Assembly (NCBI GenBank): GCA_963802215.1 | Contig: CAWDHQ010000001.1 | Location: 2,170,001-2,234,000, forward strand | Origin: SHZI01 sp963802215 | Lineage (GTDB): Bacteria > Pseudomonadota > Gammaproteobacteria > Steroidobacterales > GCA-2729495 | Length of the DNA stretch: 64,000 nucleotides | Direction: 5' to 3' | Shown: piece by piece, positions 18,535-27,472 of the stretch | How positions within the stretch are numbered: the first letter of the stretch is position 1 | Layout: each line of letters opens with the position of its first letter | Program-made: the position numbers and the translations under genes | The notes under the pieces: generated by a model | What the model was told of the DNA's origin: nothing | Database searches by the model: none | The model's input: the letters and a program-made list of their open reading frames with translations, nothing else

Positions 18535-18978
18535 ATGGCGCGGCTCCTGCTGCTCAACGGCCCTAACCTGAACCTGCTCGGCCGGCGGGAACCCCACCTG
18601 TACGGCGCGACGACCCTTGCCGACATCGAGCAGGCGGCGGCAGCAGCAGCCGCCGCCGCCGGCCACCAACTGGAGGCCTTCCAGACGAACTCCGAGGCCG
18701 CCCTGGTGGACCGGATCCAGCAGGCCGCCGGGCAGGTGGACTTCATCCTGCTGAACCCGGGCGCCCTGACCCACACCAGCGTGGCACTCCGGGACGCGCT
18801 GCTGGCGGTTGGCATCCCGTTCATCGAGATTCACCTGAGCAACGTGCACGCCCGGGAGGAATTCCGGCGGCACTCCTACGTTTCCGACGTGGCCGTTGGC
18901 GTCATCACCGGGCTCGGCGCCCTGGGATACCAGCTGGCACTCCAGGCGGCCTGCGAACGGCTCGCCGCGGCCAGATAA
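18535..18978 (+). CDS. aroQ: type II 3-dehydroquinate dehydratase
   Basis: A 147-residue dodecameric enzyme of the shikimate pathway: 3-dehydroquinate to 3-dehydroshikimate. Start MARLLLLNGPNLNLLGRREP contains the diagnostic NGPNLNLLG; the catalytic loop (Arg18, Tyr near 23) and the VEIHLSNVHAREEFRRHSY-like block (here FIEIHLSNVHAREEFRRHSY) are present. It is the first gene of aroQ-accB-accC, with 12 bp to accB, a common order in gammaproteobacteria. Confidence 0.98.
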   Translation: MARLLLLNGPNLNLLGRREPHLYGATTLADIEQAAAAAAAAAGHQLEAFQTNSEAALVDRIQQAAGQVDFILLNPGALTHTSVALRDALLAVGIPFIEIHLSNVHAREEFRRHSYVSDVAVGVITGLGALGYQLALQAACERLAAAR

Positions 18979-18990
18979 GCGAGGACTTCC

Positions 18991-19464
18991 ATGGATATCC
19001 GCAAGGTCAAGAAGCTCATCGAGTTGCTGGAGGAATCCGGCCTTGCCGAGCTCGAAATCACCGAAGGCGAGGAATCGGTGCGCATCAGCCGGCACACCAC
19101 CGGCGCGCCCGTGCAGTACGCCATGCCGCCCATGCAGTACGCCGCGGCCCCGGCGCCGGCAGCCGCACCTGCGGGTGCGACCGCGGGCACCGCCGGCTCG
19201 GCGCCCGCCAGCAGCGGCCCGGCGGGCCACAAGGTGCTGTCGCCCATGGTGGGCACCTACTACGAGGCCCCGGCCCCCGGCTCCCCGAATTTCGTGAAGA
19301 TCGGCGACCAGGTCCAGGCGGGCGACACGCTGTGCATCATCGAAGCCATGAAGATGATGAACCAGATCGAGGCCGACGTGTCCGGCAAGGTCGTCGCGGC
19401 GCTGGCCAAGAACGGCGAACCGGTCGAGTTCGGCCAGGCCCTGTTCGTCATCGAACCCCAGTAA
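18991..19464 (+). CDS. accB: biotin carboxyl carrier protein of acetyl-CoA carboxylase
   Basis: A 157-residue AccB. N-terminal dimerisation helix (MDIRKVKKLIELLEESGLAELEI), an Ala/Pro-rich linker (about residues 45-75), and a biotinyl domain with the EAMKMMN motif, biotinylated Lys near residue 121. AccB carries carboxybiotin between AccC and AccAD in the first step of fatty acid synthesis. Good Shine-Dalgarno (GAGGA) upstream; accC starts 18 bp downstream. Confidence 0.99.
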   Translation: MDIRKVKKLIELLEESGLAELEITEGEESVRISRHTTGAPVQYAMPPMQYAAAPAPAAAPAGATAGTAGSAPASSGPAGHKVLSPMVGTYYEAPAPGSPNFVKIGDQVQAGDTLCIIEAMKMMNQIEADVSGKVVAALAKNGEPVEFGQALFVIEPQ

Positions 19465-19482
19465 GCAGAACCAGCCCGCCCG

Positions 19483-20823
19483 ATGCTCGACAAGGTTGTC
19501 ATCGCCAACCGCGGGGAGATCGCCCTGCGCATCCAGCGCGCCTGCCGGGAGCTCGGCATCAAGACCGTCGCGGTGCACTCCACGGCCGACTCCAGCCTGA
19601 AGCACGTGCTGCTGGCCGACGAGACGGTGTGCATCGGCCCGCCGCCCTCGTCCCAGAGCTACCTGAACATGCCCGCGATCATCAGCGCGGCCGAGGTCAC
19701 CGACGCGGTGGCAATACACCCCGGCTACGGCTTCCTGTCGGAGAACGCCGACTTCGCCGAGCGCGTCCAGCGCAGCGGCTTCATCTTCGTCGGCCCGCCA
19801 CCGGAGGTGATCCGGCTCATGGGCGACAAGATCTCCGCCAAGGAAGCCATGCGCGGGGCCGGTGTGCCCTGCGTGCCGGGCTCCGACGGGCCGCTGGGCG
19901 AGGACGGCGACGAGATCATGAAGATGGCCCGGTCCATCGGCTATCCCGTGATCATCAAGGCCGCGGGCGGCGGCGGCGGCCGCGGCATGCGCGTCGTGCA
20001 CAGCGACGCTGCCCTGCTGAACGCCGTCACGCTCACCCGCAGCGAGGCCGGCGCGGCCTTCGGCAACAGCACCGTCTACATGGAAAAGTACCTGGAAAAG
20101 CCCCGCCACATCGAGTTCCAGGTGCTGGCCGACGCCCACGGCAATGCGGTGCACCTCTTCGACCGGGACTGCTCCATGCAGCGCCGGCACCAGAAGGTGC
20201 TGGAAGAGGCCCCGGCCCCCGGCATTCCCCACGAACTGCGCATGAAGATGGGCGCCCGGGTGGCCGAGGCCTGCCGGGAAATCGGCTACCGCAGCGCGGG
20301 GACCTTCGAGTTCCTCTACGAGAACGGCGAGTTCTACTTCATCGAGATGAACACGCGGGTCCAGGTGGAGCACCCCGTGACGGAACTGGTGACCGGCGTG
20401 GACATCGTCAAGGAACAGCTCAAGATCGCGGCGGGCGAGAAGCTGTCCTTCCGCCAGGAGGACCTCGTCCTCCGCGGCCACGCGGTGGAATGCCGCATCA
20501 ACGCCGAGGATCCCCGCACGTTCATGCCCTCGCCCGGCAAGGTCGACGTCTGGCACCCGCCCGGCGGCCCGGGCATCCGCGTGGACAGTCACCTCTACAG
20601 CGGCTACTCCGTGCCGCCGTTCTACGACTCCCTCGTGGCCAAGGTGATCTCCCACGGCGACACCCGGGAGTCCGCCATCGCCCGCATGCGGATCGCGCTC
20701 ACGGAGATGGTGGTGGACGGCATCAGGACCAACATCCCGCTGCACCAGGACCTGTGCCAGGACGCCGCGTTCCTCCTGGGCGGCACCGACATCCACTACC
20801 TCGAGAAGAAGCTGCGGGTCTGA
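19483..20823 (+). CDS. accC: biotin carboxylase subunit of acetyl-CoA carboxylase
   Basis: A 446-residue ATP-grasp enzyme that carboxylates the biotin of AccB. It starts MLDKVVIANRGEIALRIQRA and contains the glycine-rich ATP loop (KAAGGGGGRGMRVV near residue 160), the HIEFQVLAD block, and the catalytic EMNTRVQVEHPVTE segment near 288. Length and order fit the standard accBC operon. prmA starts 7 bp after the stop. Confidence 0.99.
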   Translation: MLDKVVIANRGEIALRIQRACRELGIKTVAVHSTADSSLKHVLLADETVCIGPPPSSQSYLNMPAIISAAEVTDAVAIHPGYGFLSENADFAERVQRSGFIFVGPPPEVIRLMGDKISAKEAMRGAGVPCVPGSDGPLGEDGDEIMKMARSIGYPVIIKAAGGGGGRGMRVVHSDAALLNAVTLTRSEAGAAFGNSTVYMEKYLEKPRHIEFQVLADAHGNAVHLFDRDCSMQRRHQKVLEEAPAPGIPHELRMKMGARVAEACREIGYRSAGTFEFLYENGEFYFIEMNTRVQVEHPVTELVTGVDIVKEQLKIAAGEKLSFRQEDLVLRGHAVECRINAEDPRTFMPSPGKVDVWHPPGGPGIRVDSHLYSGYSVPPFYDSLVAKVISHGDTRESAIARMRIALTEMVVDGIRTNIPLHQDLCQDAAFLLGGTDIHYLEKKLRV

Positions 20824-20830
20824 CGGCGCC

Positions 20831-21721
20831 ATGGCCGAGACCTGGCTGCAGGCCGCGCTGGACTGCCCGCAGGCCACCGTTGCGGCGGCCGAGGAAACCT
20901 TCGAGAGGCTCGGCGCCCTCGTCACCTGGACGGAGGGCGCCGACGACCAGGAAATCCTGGAGCCGGAGCCCGGCGCCACGCCCCTCTGGAACGCCGTCCG
21001 CCTCACCGCGCTGCTGCCGCCGGACACCGAACGCCAGCGAATTACCGCCGCCTTTCCCGGCATCCCGGTGCATTTCGGGATCGTGGCAGACCGGGACTGG
21101 GACGCCGAGTGGCGCCGGTCACTGAAGCCGCTGCGCTTCGGCCGGCGCCTCTGGGTGTGCCCCGTCGGCCAGGATTGCCCGGATCCCGCCGGCATCAGCC
21201 TGCTGCTGGAGCCGGGACTGGCCTTCGGGACCGGCACCCACCCGACCACTGCCATGTGCCTCGCCTGGCTGGACGCCCAGGCACTGCAGGGCGCGCGGGT
21301 GCTGGACTACGGCTGCGGCTCCGGGATTCTCGCCATCGCCGCCCTGGCGCTCGGGGCCGACTCGGCCACGGCCGTGGACATCGATCCCCAGGCGCTCGTC
21401 GCGACACGGGACAACGCCGGCCGCAATGGCTGCGCCGCGCGGCTGTCCTGCGGACTGCCCGCCGAACTGCTGCCCGGGTCTCGGAGCGGGACCTTCGACG
21501 TGCTGGTGGCCAACATCCTCTCCGGTCCGCTCGTCAGGCTGGCGCCCGGGCTGCGGCGCTTTGCCGGACCGGCGACCCGGGTGGCGTTGAGCGGTATCCT
21601 TGCGGACCAGGCCACGGAGGTCATGGCGGCGTTTCGTCCCTGGGTGAACCTGGCCGTCGCTGAACAGCAAGGCGGGTGGGTGTTGCTCGCCGGCAGCGTT
21701 GCCGGCCCCGTGACTCAATAA
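20831..21721 (+). CDS. prmA: ribosomal protein L11 methyltransferase
   Basis: A 296-residue SAM-dependent enzyme that trimethylates ribosomal protein L11. An N-terminal substrate-recognition domain is followed by the methyltransferase core with GLAFGTGTHPTT near 131, VLDYGCGSGILAIAAL near 157 and the catalytic-type VANILSGPL near 224. Located between accC and the DUF3426 gene, the usual position in this group. Confidence 0.97.
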   Translation: MAETWLQAALDCPQATVAAAEETFERLGALVTWTEGADDQEILEPEPGATPLWNAVRLTALLPPDTERQRITAAFPGIPVHFGIVADRDWDAEWRRSLKPLRFGRRLWVCPVGQDCPDPAGISLLLEPGLAFGTGTHPTTAMCLAWLDAQALQGARVLDYGCGSGILAIAALALGADSATAVDIDPQALVATRDNAGRNGCAARLSCGLPAELLPGSRSGTFDVLVANILSGPLVRLAPGLRRFAGPATRVALSGILADQATEVMAAFRPWVNLAVAEQQGGWVLLAGSVAGPVTQ

Positions 21722-21738
21722 GACGGCGCGCTTAAACC

Positions 21739-23178
21739 ATGTACACGAGCTGCCCCGAGTGCGGCACGGTCTTCCGCATCAGCACCAACGAGTTGCGCGT
21801 GGCCGAGGGCTACGTGCGCTGCGGCCACTGCTCGGCAACCTTCAATGCCATCGCCACGCTGACGGACGAGCCGCCGCCCACCGTCACCCTGCAACAGCTC
21901 GTCCTGCCCACGGAGCCGGAACCCGGGGCCATCCTTGCGCCACCGCCATCGGCACCGCCGCCGGCTGCCGAGCCCGAGCCCGAACGTGCCCCAGAGCCCG
22001 GGCCACTGCCCGTCAGTGACGACACCCTGGAATTCGACATCCCCGAAGACAGCTGGTCCAACTTCTTCGAGGCGGGCGTGGCTGCCCCGGCAGTGCCCGT
22101 GGCGGCCATCCAGGCCGCCGCCCAGGCCACCGCGGTCGACACTCCGGAGGAGGCGCCTGACGCGGAACTCTTCACCGTGACAGAACCTGAGCCCGAGCCG
22201 GAGCCCGAACCGGAACCTGCGGCACCCGGGCCCGACGTGGGACGCGGCATCGGTTCCGACACCGTGGACCAGGCCGGGCTCTACCGGGCCCTCTCGGCAG
22301 AGACGGGGCTCAAACTCGACGACGACGCCGACTGGCAGGCACTGCTGAAGGAGGTCAGCGACGACGAGACCCCGGAACCGGTGTATGTCATTGGCGACGA
22401 GCGCCAGGATCTGCCGGAAGACCTGCCGGAGCCCCCGCCCGACGACCTGCCGCTGCCGGACGTCGCCTGGGATGAGCCGGCGCCCGAGGACACCCGGGCT
22501 CCGGCGCCGCTGCCCCCGGACTTCGTGCCCGAGCTGCCCCCGGCCGGTGGCGCGGCGCGGGAACCCGAACCGGCGCTGACGGCGCGGCGCGAGCTGCCCG
22601 TGGCGGACCGGCCCTTCATCTGGGAGCCGCCGGCACCGCCGCCCGTCGAGTCCGGGCGCCACTGGGCCTTTACCGCGGGCAGCGTTGTGGCCGCGCTACT
22701 GCTGGTCATTCAGCTCCTTCACCTGCAGCGAGACGAACTGGCGACGAATCCCAGCCTCACGGAACCGCTGAAGCGGGCCTACGCGGCCCTCGGGATGCCG
22801 CTCTGGCCCGCGTGGGACCTGCGGTCCTACGAAATGCGCGCCTCGGAGGCCGTTGCCGACCGTAGCAGCCCGGGCGCACTCGACATCCTCGGGCGCATCG
22901 CCGTGGTCGGCAGCGACCGGGTCGGCCTCCCACTGGTGCGCGTCACGCTCCGCGACCGCTTTGGCGAGCCGCTGGGCTCGCGGGTCTTCGAGCCGGCGCA
23001 GTATCTTGCGCGCAACGCGCAGCTGCGGGAGCCCGTGAGCCCCGGCACGCTCATTCCGGTGGAGATCAGCCTCAAGGACCCGGGACGCGACGCGCAGGGC
23101 TTCGACGTGGACGTCTGCGTCATGAACCGGCGCGACGGAATTACCTGCAGGGCAGATCGCGAGCCCTTCGCGCGCTGA
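21739..23178 (+). CDS. zinc-ribbon, DUF3426 membrane protein
   Basis: A 479-residue protein. An N-terminal MJ0042-type zinc ribbon (CPEC at 5-8 and CGHC at 31-34) is followed by about 260 residues of Pro/Glu-rich, probably disordered sequence, including an uninterrupted Glu-Pro run near residue 153. One transmembrane helix lies near 310-330, and a C-terminal DUF3426 domain is predicted periplasmic. The function is unknown; its conserved position between prmA and fis is typical. Confidence 0.9.
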   Translation: MYTSCPECGTVFRISTNELRVAEGYVRCGHCSATFNAIATLTDEPPPTVTLQQLVLPTEPEPGAILAPPPSAPPPAAEPEPERAPEPGPLPVSDDTLEFDIPEDSWSNFFEAGVAAPAVPVAAIQAAAQATAVDTPEEAPDAELFTVTEPEPEPEPEPEPAAPGPDVGRGIGSDTVDQAGLYRALSAETGLKLDDDADWQALLKEVSDDETPEPVYVIGDERQDLPEDLPEPPPDDLPLPDVAWDEPAPEDTRAPAPLPPDFVPELPPAGGAAREPEPALTARRELPVADRPFIWEPPAPPPVESGRHWAFTAGSVVAALLLVIQLLHLQRDELATNPSLTEPLKRAYAALGMPLWPAWDLRSYEMRASEAVADRSSPGALDILGRIAVVGSDRVGLPLVRVTLRDRFGEPLGSRVFEPAQYLARNAQLREPVSPGTLIPVEISLKDPGRDAQGFDVDVCVMNRRDGITCRADREPFAR

Positions 23179-23487
23179 ACTCACCTCACGAATCGCGCGC
23201 AACTGATTGTCCGCAGGCACCACTCGTACGCGCAGGTACAACAGCGCGAGCTTGCGATCAACCGCAGCGCAAACACATCGAACAGAAATGCAGCGCGCCG
23301 ATTCGTCGTGCTATGATTTCTTCCCTCGCGAGTGGCTAATAATTCATCGACGATCCCTCGCGGGCATCCACGACGAAACTTGACAAGCCGGTTGTTGACA
23401 GACCCGTTGTTGACCAGCTTTGGCTTCGGTGGCTGACACCATCTAGATGGCAGCCGGGGTTGAACCATCTTCAGGAGTGGCGGAGCG
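23179..23487. other. intergenic region upstream of fis
   Basis: About 309 bp without a gene, more AT-rich than its surroundings. It holds a -10-like TATGAT near 23312 and the near-direct repeats GTTGTTGAC at about 23390-23415, next to a TTGACA. These suggest the fis/purHD promoter region, but I cannot place a single start point. Confidence 0.5.
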
Positions 23488-23799
23488 GTGGCCAAGAGCG
23501 CGCGTAGCAAGACGTCGACCAGGAAGCACAGTCCGGCACGCAATGGCGCCTCGACGATTCGCGTCAAGAATCGTCCCCTTCGGGATCACACCGAGGAGGC
23601 GCTGCAAAAATATTTCGGCGACCTGAACGGCCACCGGCCGGGGGATCTCTATGAACTCGTCCTCGGCGAAGTGGAAGAGCCTTTGTTCAAGACGGTCCTC
23701 GACTACACCAAGGGTAACCAGAGCGTCGCCGCCGAGATCCTCGGCATCAACCGGGCGACGCTGCGGAAGAAGCTCCGGCACTACCAGCTGCTGGGCTAG
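23488..23799 (+). CDS. fis: Fis-family nucleoid-associated regulator
   Basis: A 103-residue Fis: nucleoid protein that bends DNA and regulates rRNA and growth-phase genes. The C-terminal helix-turn-helix (QSVAAEILGINRATLRKKLRHYQLLG) is diagnostic; the central part (PLFKTVLDYTKGN) forms the dimer. The N-terminus is longer and more basic than in E. coli Fis (98 residues, without the KSARSKTSTRKH tail). Start is GTG at 23488 with AGGAG upstream. purH follows 50 bp downstream. Confidence 0.95.
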   Translation: MAKSARSKTSTRKHSPARNGASTIRVKNRPLRDHTEEALQKYFGDLNGHRPGDLYELVLGEVEEPLFKTVLDYTKGNQSVAAEILGINRATLRKKLRHYQLLG

Positions 23800-23849
23800 A
23801 GACGGCGGCCACGTCAGTCCGTCGCTCAACTGAATCGTCGCCCCACTGA

Positions 23850-25397
23850 ATGAAGAGCCGCGCCCTCATCAGCGTGTCCGACAAGGCGGGCGTGGTCGAA
23901 CTGGCCACCCGGCTCCGGAAGCTGGACATCGACCTCCTGTCCACCGGCGGCACCGCCGCGGCGCTCCGCAAGGCCGGCCTCCCGGTCACGGATGTCTCTG
24001 AAATCACAGGGTTTCCCGAGATCATGGACGGCCGGGTCAAGACCCTGCATCCCGCGGTCCACGGGGGCCTCCTGGGTCGCCGTGACGTGGACGCCGCCGT
24101 CATGCGCGAGCACGGCATCGGGCCCATCGACCTGCTCGTCGTCAACCTCTACCCCTTCGAGGCGACGGTGAACCGGCCGGGCTGCACCCGGGAAGACGCC
24201 ATCGAGAACATCGACGTGGGCGGTCCCGCCATGCTGCGGGCCGCGGCGAAGAACCACGACTTCGTGGCAGTCCTGGTGGACCCGTCGGACTACGAGCGCG
24301 TGCTGGCGGAACTCGAGCAATCGGGCAGCGTGGGCTCCGGCACGCGGCGCTATCTGGCCCGCAAGGCCTTCGCGCACACCGCCACCTACGACGCCGCCGT
24401 GTTCAACTGGCTCCGGGAAGCGGATGGCGACACCGACCTGCCGGTACGTTTCCCGATCGGCCTCAAGCTGCGGGACACCCTCCGCTACGGCGAGAACCCG
24501 CACCAGCGCGCCGGCCTCTACACGCTCCCCGGCGTCGCTCCCGACACCGTGGTCGGCGCGGAACTGCACCAGGGCAAGGAGCTGTCGTTCAACAACCTGG
24601 CGGATGCGGACGCGGCCCTGGAGTGCGTCCGTGCGCTGGCCGCGCCGGCCTGCGTCATCGTGAAGCACGCGAATCCCTGCGGCGTGGCACTGGGCATCAG
24701 CGTGGCCGACGCTTACGAAAAAGCGTACCGCGCCGATCCCACGTCCGCCTTCGGCGGGATCATCGCCTTCAACGCCACCGTGGACGGCGAACTGGCCACG
24801 ACGATCGTCGAACGGCAGTTCGTCGAGGTGATGGTGGCGCCAAGCTACACGCCCGACGCGCTCGCGGCCTTCGCCCGCAAGCCGAACATCCGCGTGCTCG
24901 AGACCGGCCCGCTGCGGGGCACGCTGCCGCCCGGCCTGCGCGTCGAGCAGCTGGAAGGCGGCATGCTGGTGCAGGACACCGACGTGGCCACCCTGGCGCC
25001 CGGCGCCCTGCGGGTGGTAACGAAGTGCCAGCCGACCGCCGCCGAGCGGGCCGACGCGGAGCTGGCCTGGAAGCTGGTCCGGTCGGTGAAGTCCAACGCC
25101 ATCCTGTTCGTCCGGGACGGTGCGACCATCGGCATCGGGGCCGGCCAGGCGAGCCGCGTGATGAGCGTCCGGATCGCCGCCTGGAAGGCCGAGGAGGCGG
25201 GCCTGAAGACGGCCGGCGCCGCCCTGGCCTCCGACGCCTTCTTTCCCTTCCGGGACGGCGTGGACCTGGCCGCCAGCTTCGGAATCCGCACCATCATCCA
25301 GCCCGGCGGCTCCGTGCGTGACGCCGAGGTGATCGCCGCCGCCGACGAGCACGGCATCGCCATGCTGTTCACGGGCATGCGGCACTTCCGGCACTGA
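23850..25397 (+). CDS. purH: bifunctional AICAR formyltransferase / IMP cyclohydrolase
   Basis: A 515-residue enzyme for the last two steps of IMP synthesis. The N-terminal cyclohydrolase domain begins with ALISVSDKAGVVELA and STGGTAAALRKAGLPV; the C-terminal transformylase domain contains the KHANPCG motif near residue 272 and a final MLFTGMRHFRH. Normal length. The 88-bp gap to purD is mostly filled by a REPIN. Confidence 0.99.
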   Translation: MKSRALISVSDKAGVVELATRLRKLDIDLLSTGGTAAALRKAGLPVTDVSEITGFPEIMDGRVKTLHPAVHGGLLGRRDVDAAVMREHGIGPIDLLVVNLYPFEATVNRPGCTREDAIENIDVGGPAMLRAAAKNHDFVAVLVDPSDYERVLAELEQSGSVGSGTRRYLARKAFAHTATYDAAVFNWLREADGDTDLPVRFPIGLKLRDTLRYGENPHQRAGLYTLPGVAPDTVVGAELHQGKELSFNNLADADAALECVRALAAPACVIVKHANPCGVALGISVADAYEKAYRADPTSAFGGIIAFNATVDGELATTIVERQFVEVMVAPSYTPDALAAFARKPNIRVLETGPLRGTLPPGLRVEQLEGGMLVQDTDVATLAPGALRVVTKCQPTAAERADAELAWKLVRSVKSNAILFVRDGATIGIGAGQASRVMSVRIAAWKAEEAGLKTAGAALASDAFFPFRDGVDLAASFGIRTIIQPGGSVRDAEVIAAADEHGIAMLFTGMRHFRH

Positions 25398-25408
25398 CGA
25401 TGCGCGCT

Positions 25409-25473
25409 GTAGGAGCGCCTTCAGGCGCGACCCCCCATTCAAGAATGTCGGTCGCGCCTGAAGGCGCTCCTAC
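25409..25473. repeat. REPIN 5 between purH and purD
   Basis: Two inverted REP units with an AT-richer spacer, filling the purH-purD gap. It could form a hairpin that modulates purD expression or mRNA stability. Confidence 0.9.
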
Positions 25474-25485
25474 GGGCGATACCCC

Positions 25486-26775
25486 ATGAAAGTCCTGGTG
25501 GTCGGCGGTGGGGGCCGCGAACACGCCCTGGCCTGGAAGCTTGCCCAGTCGAAGCACATCGAGGAAGTCATCGTCGCACCCGGCAACGCCGGCACGGCGC
25601 TGGAACCGAAGGTGCGCAACGCGACCGTGCCGGCGGAGGACATCGAGGCCCTGCTGAAGCTCGCGAAGGAAGAGCACGTGAGCCTCACCGTGATCGGCCC
25701 CGAGGCGCCCCTCGCCGCCGGCATCGTCGACCGCTTCTGGGCGAACGGCCTCCGCTGCTACGGCCCGCGCAAGCAGGCGGCGCGGCTGGAGAGCTCCAAG
25801 ACCTTCGCCAAGGAGTTCATGGTCCGGCACCGGATCCCGACGGCGCACCACGCGTCCTTCACCGATCTCGAGGAAGCCGGGGCCTACCTGGAGGAAGTCG
25901 GCGCGCCCATCGTGATCAAGGCCGACGGCCTGGCCGCGGGCAAGGGCGTGGTGGTGGCGCAGACGGTGGAGGAAGCTCACGCGGCGGTGAACGACATGCT
26001 GGGCGGCCGCCGTTTCGGCGAGGCGGGCGCCCGGGTTGTGATCGAGGAGTTCCTGACCGGCGAGGAAGCCAGCTTCATCGCCATGGTGGGCGTGGACGGC
26101 GCCATCCTGCCGCTCGCGACGTCCCAGGACCACAAGGCCCGGGACGACGGCGACCAGGGCCCCAACACCGGCGGCATGGGCGCCTATTCGCCCGCGCCCG
26201 TGGTCACCGACGCCATCGCCCAGCGGGTGATCAACGAGGTCCTGCGCCCCGTGATCGAGGGCATGCGGGAAGAAGGCGTGCGCTACACCGGCTTCCTCTA
26301 CGCCGGCTTGATGATCGGCCCCGACGGCACGCCGAAGGTGCTCGAGTTCAACTGCCGCTTCGGCGACCCGGAAACCCAGCCCATCCTCTTCCGCCTGAAA
26401 TCCGACCTGCTGCTGCTGATCGAGGCCGCCCTGGAAGGCAAGCTGGCCAAGACGAAGGCCGACTGGGACCCCCGCCCCGCCGTCGGCGTGGTCATGGCCG
26501 CCGCCGGCTACCCGGGCGACTACCGCAAGGGCGACGAGATTGTAGGAGCGGCTTCAGCCGCGACCCCCAACTCCAAAATTTTCCACGCCGGCACCGGCCG
26601 CAACGAGCGCGACCAGATCGTCACCCGCGGCGGCCGCGTGCTCTGCGTCGTCGGCACCGGCGACACGGTGAAGGCCGCCCAGGCCGAAGCCTATCGCGTG
26701 GTCGAACAAATCAAATTCGAAGGCGCCCTCTACCGCCACGACATCGCCCACCGCGCCATCGCCCGCGGCCTGTAG
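25486..26775 (+). CDS. purD: phosphoribosylamine-glycine ligase
   Basis: A 429-residue GAR synthetase, ATP-grasp fold, second step of purine synthesis. It starts MKVLVVGGGGREHALAWKL and has KADGLAAGKGVVVA near 143, GPNTGGMGAYSPAPV near 223 and the EFNCRFGDPETQ block near 287. Inside the C-terminal region (26542-26565) a single REP unit is translated as VGAASAATP, replacing or extending a surface loop where relatives usually have a short xG(D/K)xI turn. The stop codon TAG (26773-26775) belongs to another REP unit. Confidence 0.98.
   Translation: MKVLVVGGGGREHALAWKLAQSKHIEEVIVAPGNAGTALEPKVRNATVPAEDIEALLKLAKEEHVSLTVIGPEAPLAAGIVDRFWANGLRCYGPRKQAARLESSKTFAKEFMVRHRIPTAHHASFTDLEEAGAYLEEVGAPIVIKADGLAAGKGVVVAQTVEEAHAAVNDMLGGRRFGEAGARVVIEEFLTGEEASFIAMVGVDGAILPLATSQDHKARDDGDQGPNTGGMGAYSPAPVVTDAIAQRVINEVLRPVIEGMREEGVRYTGFLYAGLMIGPDGTPKVLEFNCRFGDPETQPILFRLKSDLLLLIEAALEGKLAKTKADWDPRPAVGVVMAAAGYPGDYRKGDEIVGAASAATPNSKIFHAGTGRNERDQIVTRGGRVLCVVGTGDTVKAAQAEAYRVVEQIKFEGALYRHDIAHRAIARGL
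26542..26565. repeat. single REP unit inside purD
   Basis: A 24-bp REP unit beginning GTAGGAGCGGCTTCAGCCGC lies in frame within purD. It is read one base out of phase with the usual TAG stop, so no stop is created. Confidence 0.9.
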
Positions 26776-26795
26776 GAGCGGCGACCGCCGCGACC
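26772..26795. repeat. REP unit 7 at the purD stop
   Basis: Slightly altered unit (GTAGGAGCGGCGACCGCCGC) whose TAG is the purD stop codon. Confidence 0.8.
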
Positions 26796-26848
26796 CGCCC
26801 GTTCCACAAGCGCCATTTGGCGCCATATCCGCTGGAAAGTCGCCGTGA

Positions 26849-26871
26849 GATATGCATATGATATGCATATC
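26849..26871. promoter_or_regulatory. 23-bp palindromic operator upstream of brnTA
   Basis: Perfect palindrome: arm GATATGCATAT (26849-26859), central G, arm ATATGCATATC (26861-26871), ending 8 bp before the brnT ATG. Toxin-antitoxin operons of this type are autorepressed by the antitoxin, so this is the likely operator. Confidence 0.8.
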
Positions 26872-26879
26872 ATCAACTC

Positions 26880-27146
26880 ATGCGAGTCGACTACGACCCA
26901 GCGAAGGCCGCCGGGAACCTGCGAAAGCACAAGGTCTCCTTTGCGGATGCCGAGGGCGTGCTGCAGGATCCAATGGCACTTACCGTTGAGGATCGCACGT
27001 CTACGAATGAGCGTCGTTTCGTCTCAATAGGCCTTGGGAATGCCGGGGCACTCTTGCTGGTGGTCTATATGGAGCAAGGGGACGCCTACCGGCTGATCTC
27101 CGCGCGTCGCCCATCCAGAGGTGAACGAGAGCAGTATGAAAGCTGA
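26880..27146 (+). CDS. brnT: BrnT-family toxin
   Basis: An 88-residue protein of the BrnT family, RelE-fold ribonuclease toxins that inhibit translation. Matching features: DYDPAKAAGNLRKHKVSFADAEGVLQDP at the N-terminus and the C-terminal YRLISARRPSRGEREQYE, with Arg/Glu residues typical of the active region. The gene order toxin-before-antitoxin is characteristic of brnTA. No clear Shine-Dalgarno; the palindromic operator ends 8 bp upstream. It opens the accessory island. Confidence 0.9.
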   Translation: MRVDYDPAKAAGNLRKHKVSFADAEGVLQDPMALTVEDRTSTNERRFVSIGLGNAGALLLVVYMEQGDAYRLISARRPSRGEREQYES

Positions 27147-27438
27147 GTACGACTTCTCAAAGGGCAAGCGTGGCGCCGTCATTCCCCAGAAGGGGAAGAC
27201 ACGGATATCCATATTCATAGACAACAGCGTCCTGGATGCCTTCCGTGCCCGTGCGGAAAAATCGGGGAGCGGTTACCAGACGCTGATGAACGATGCGCTG
27301 CGCAAGTACCTGTCGGAGGCTGATCAGCCGGTCACGGCGAAGGTTCTTCGGCAGATCCTGCGGGAGGAGATCCCTGAGTACGTCGCAGCCTCACCCAGTA
27401 GCCGGAAACGTCAGATTCGCGGGCGCAGGCCTGGCTAG
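27136..27438 (+). CDS. brnA: BrnA-family antitoxin
   Basis: A 100-residue antitoxin. The N-terminal part binds the toxin; a ribbon-helix-helix DNA-binding segment is seen in KTRISIFIDNSVLDAFRARA...GYQTLMNDALRKYL (about residues 19-62). The tail is basic. Start ATG 27136 lies within the last codons of brnT (11-bp overlap), so translation is coupled. Confidence 0.88.
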   Translation: MKAEYDFSKGKRGAVIPQKGKTRISIFIDNSVLDAFRARAEKSGSGYQTLMNDALRKYLSEADQPVTAKVLRQILREEIPEYVAASPSSRKRQIRGRRPG

Positions 27439-27472
27439 CCCACCACCGTGACGGCTGCTGGGCCGTCGGTCA

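Noticed and set aside
23478..23510. tRNA-like 5' sequence GGAGTGGCGGAGCGGTGGCC
   Set aside because: No anticodon arm, T arm or CCA follows; the bases are the Shine-Dalgarno and first codons of fis.
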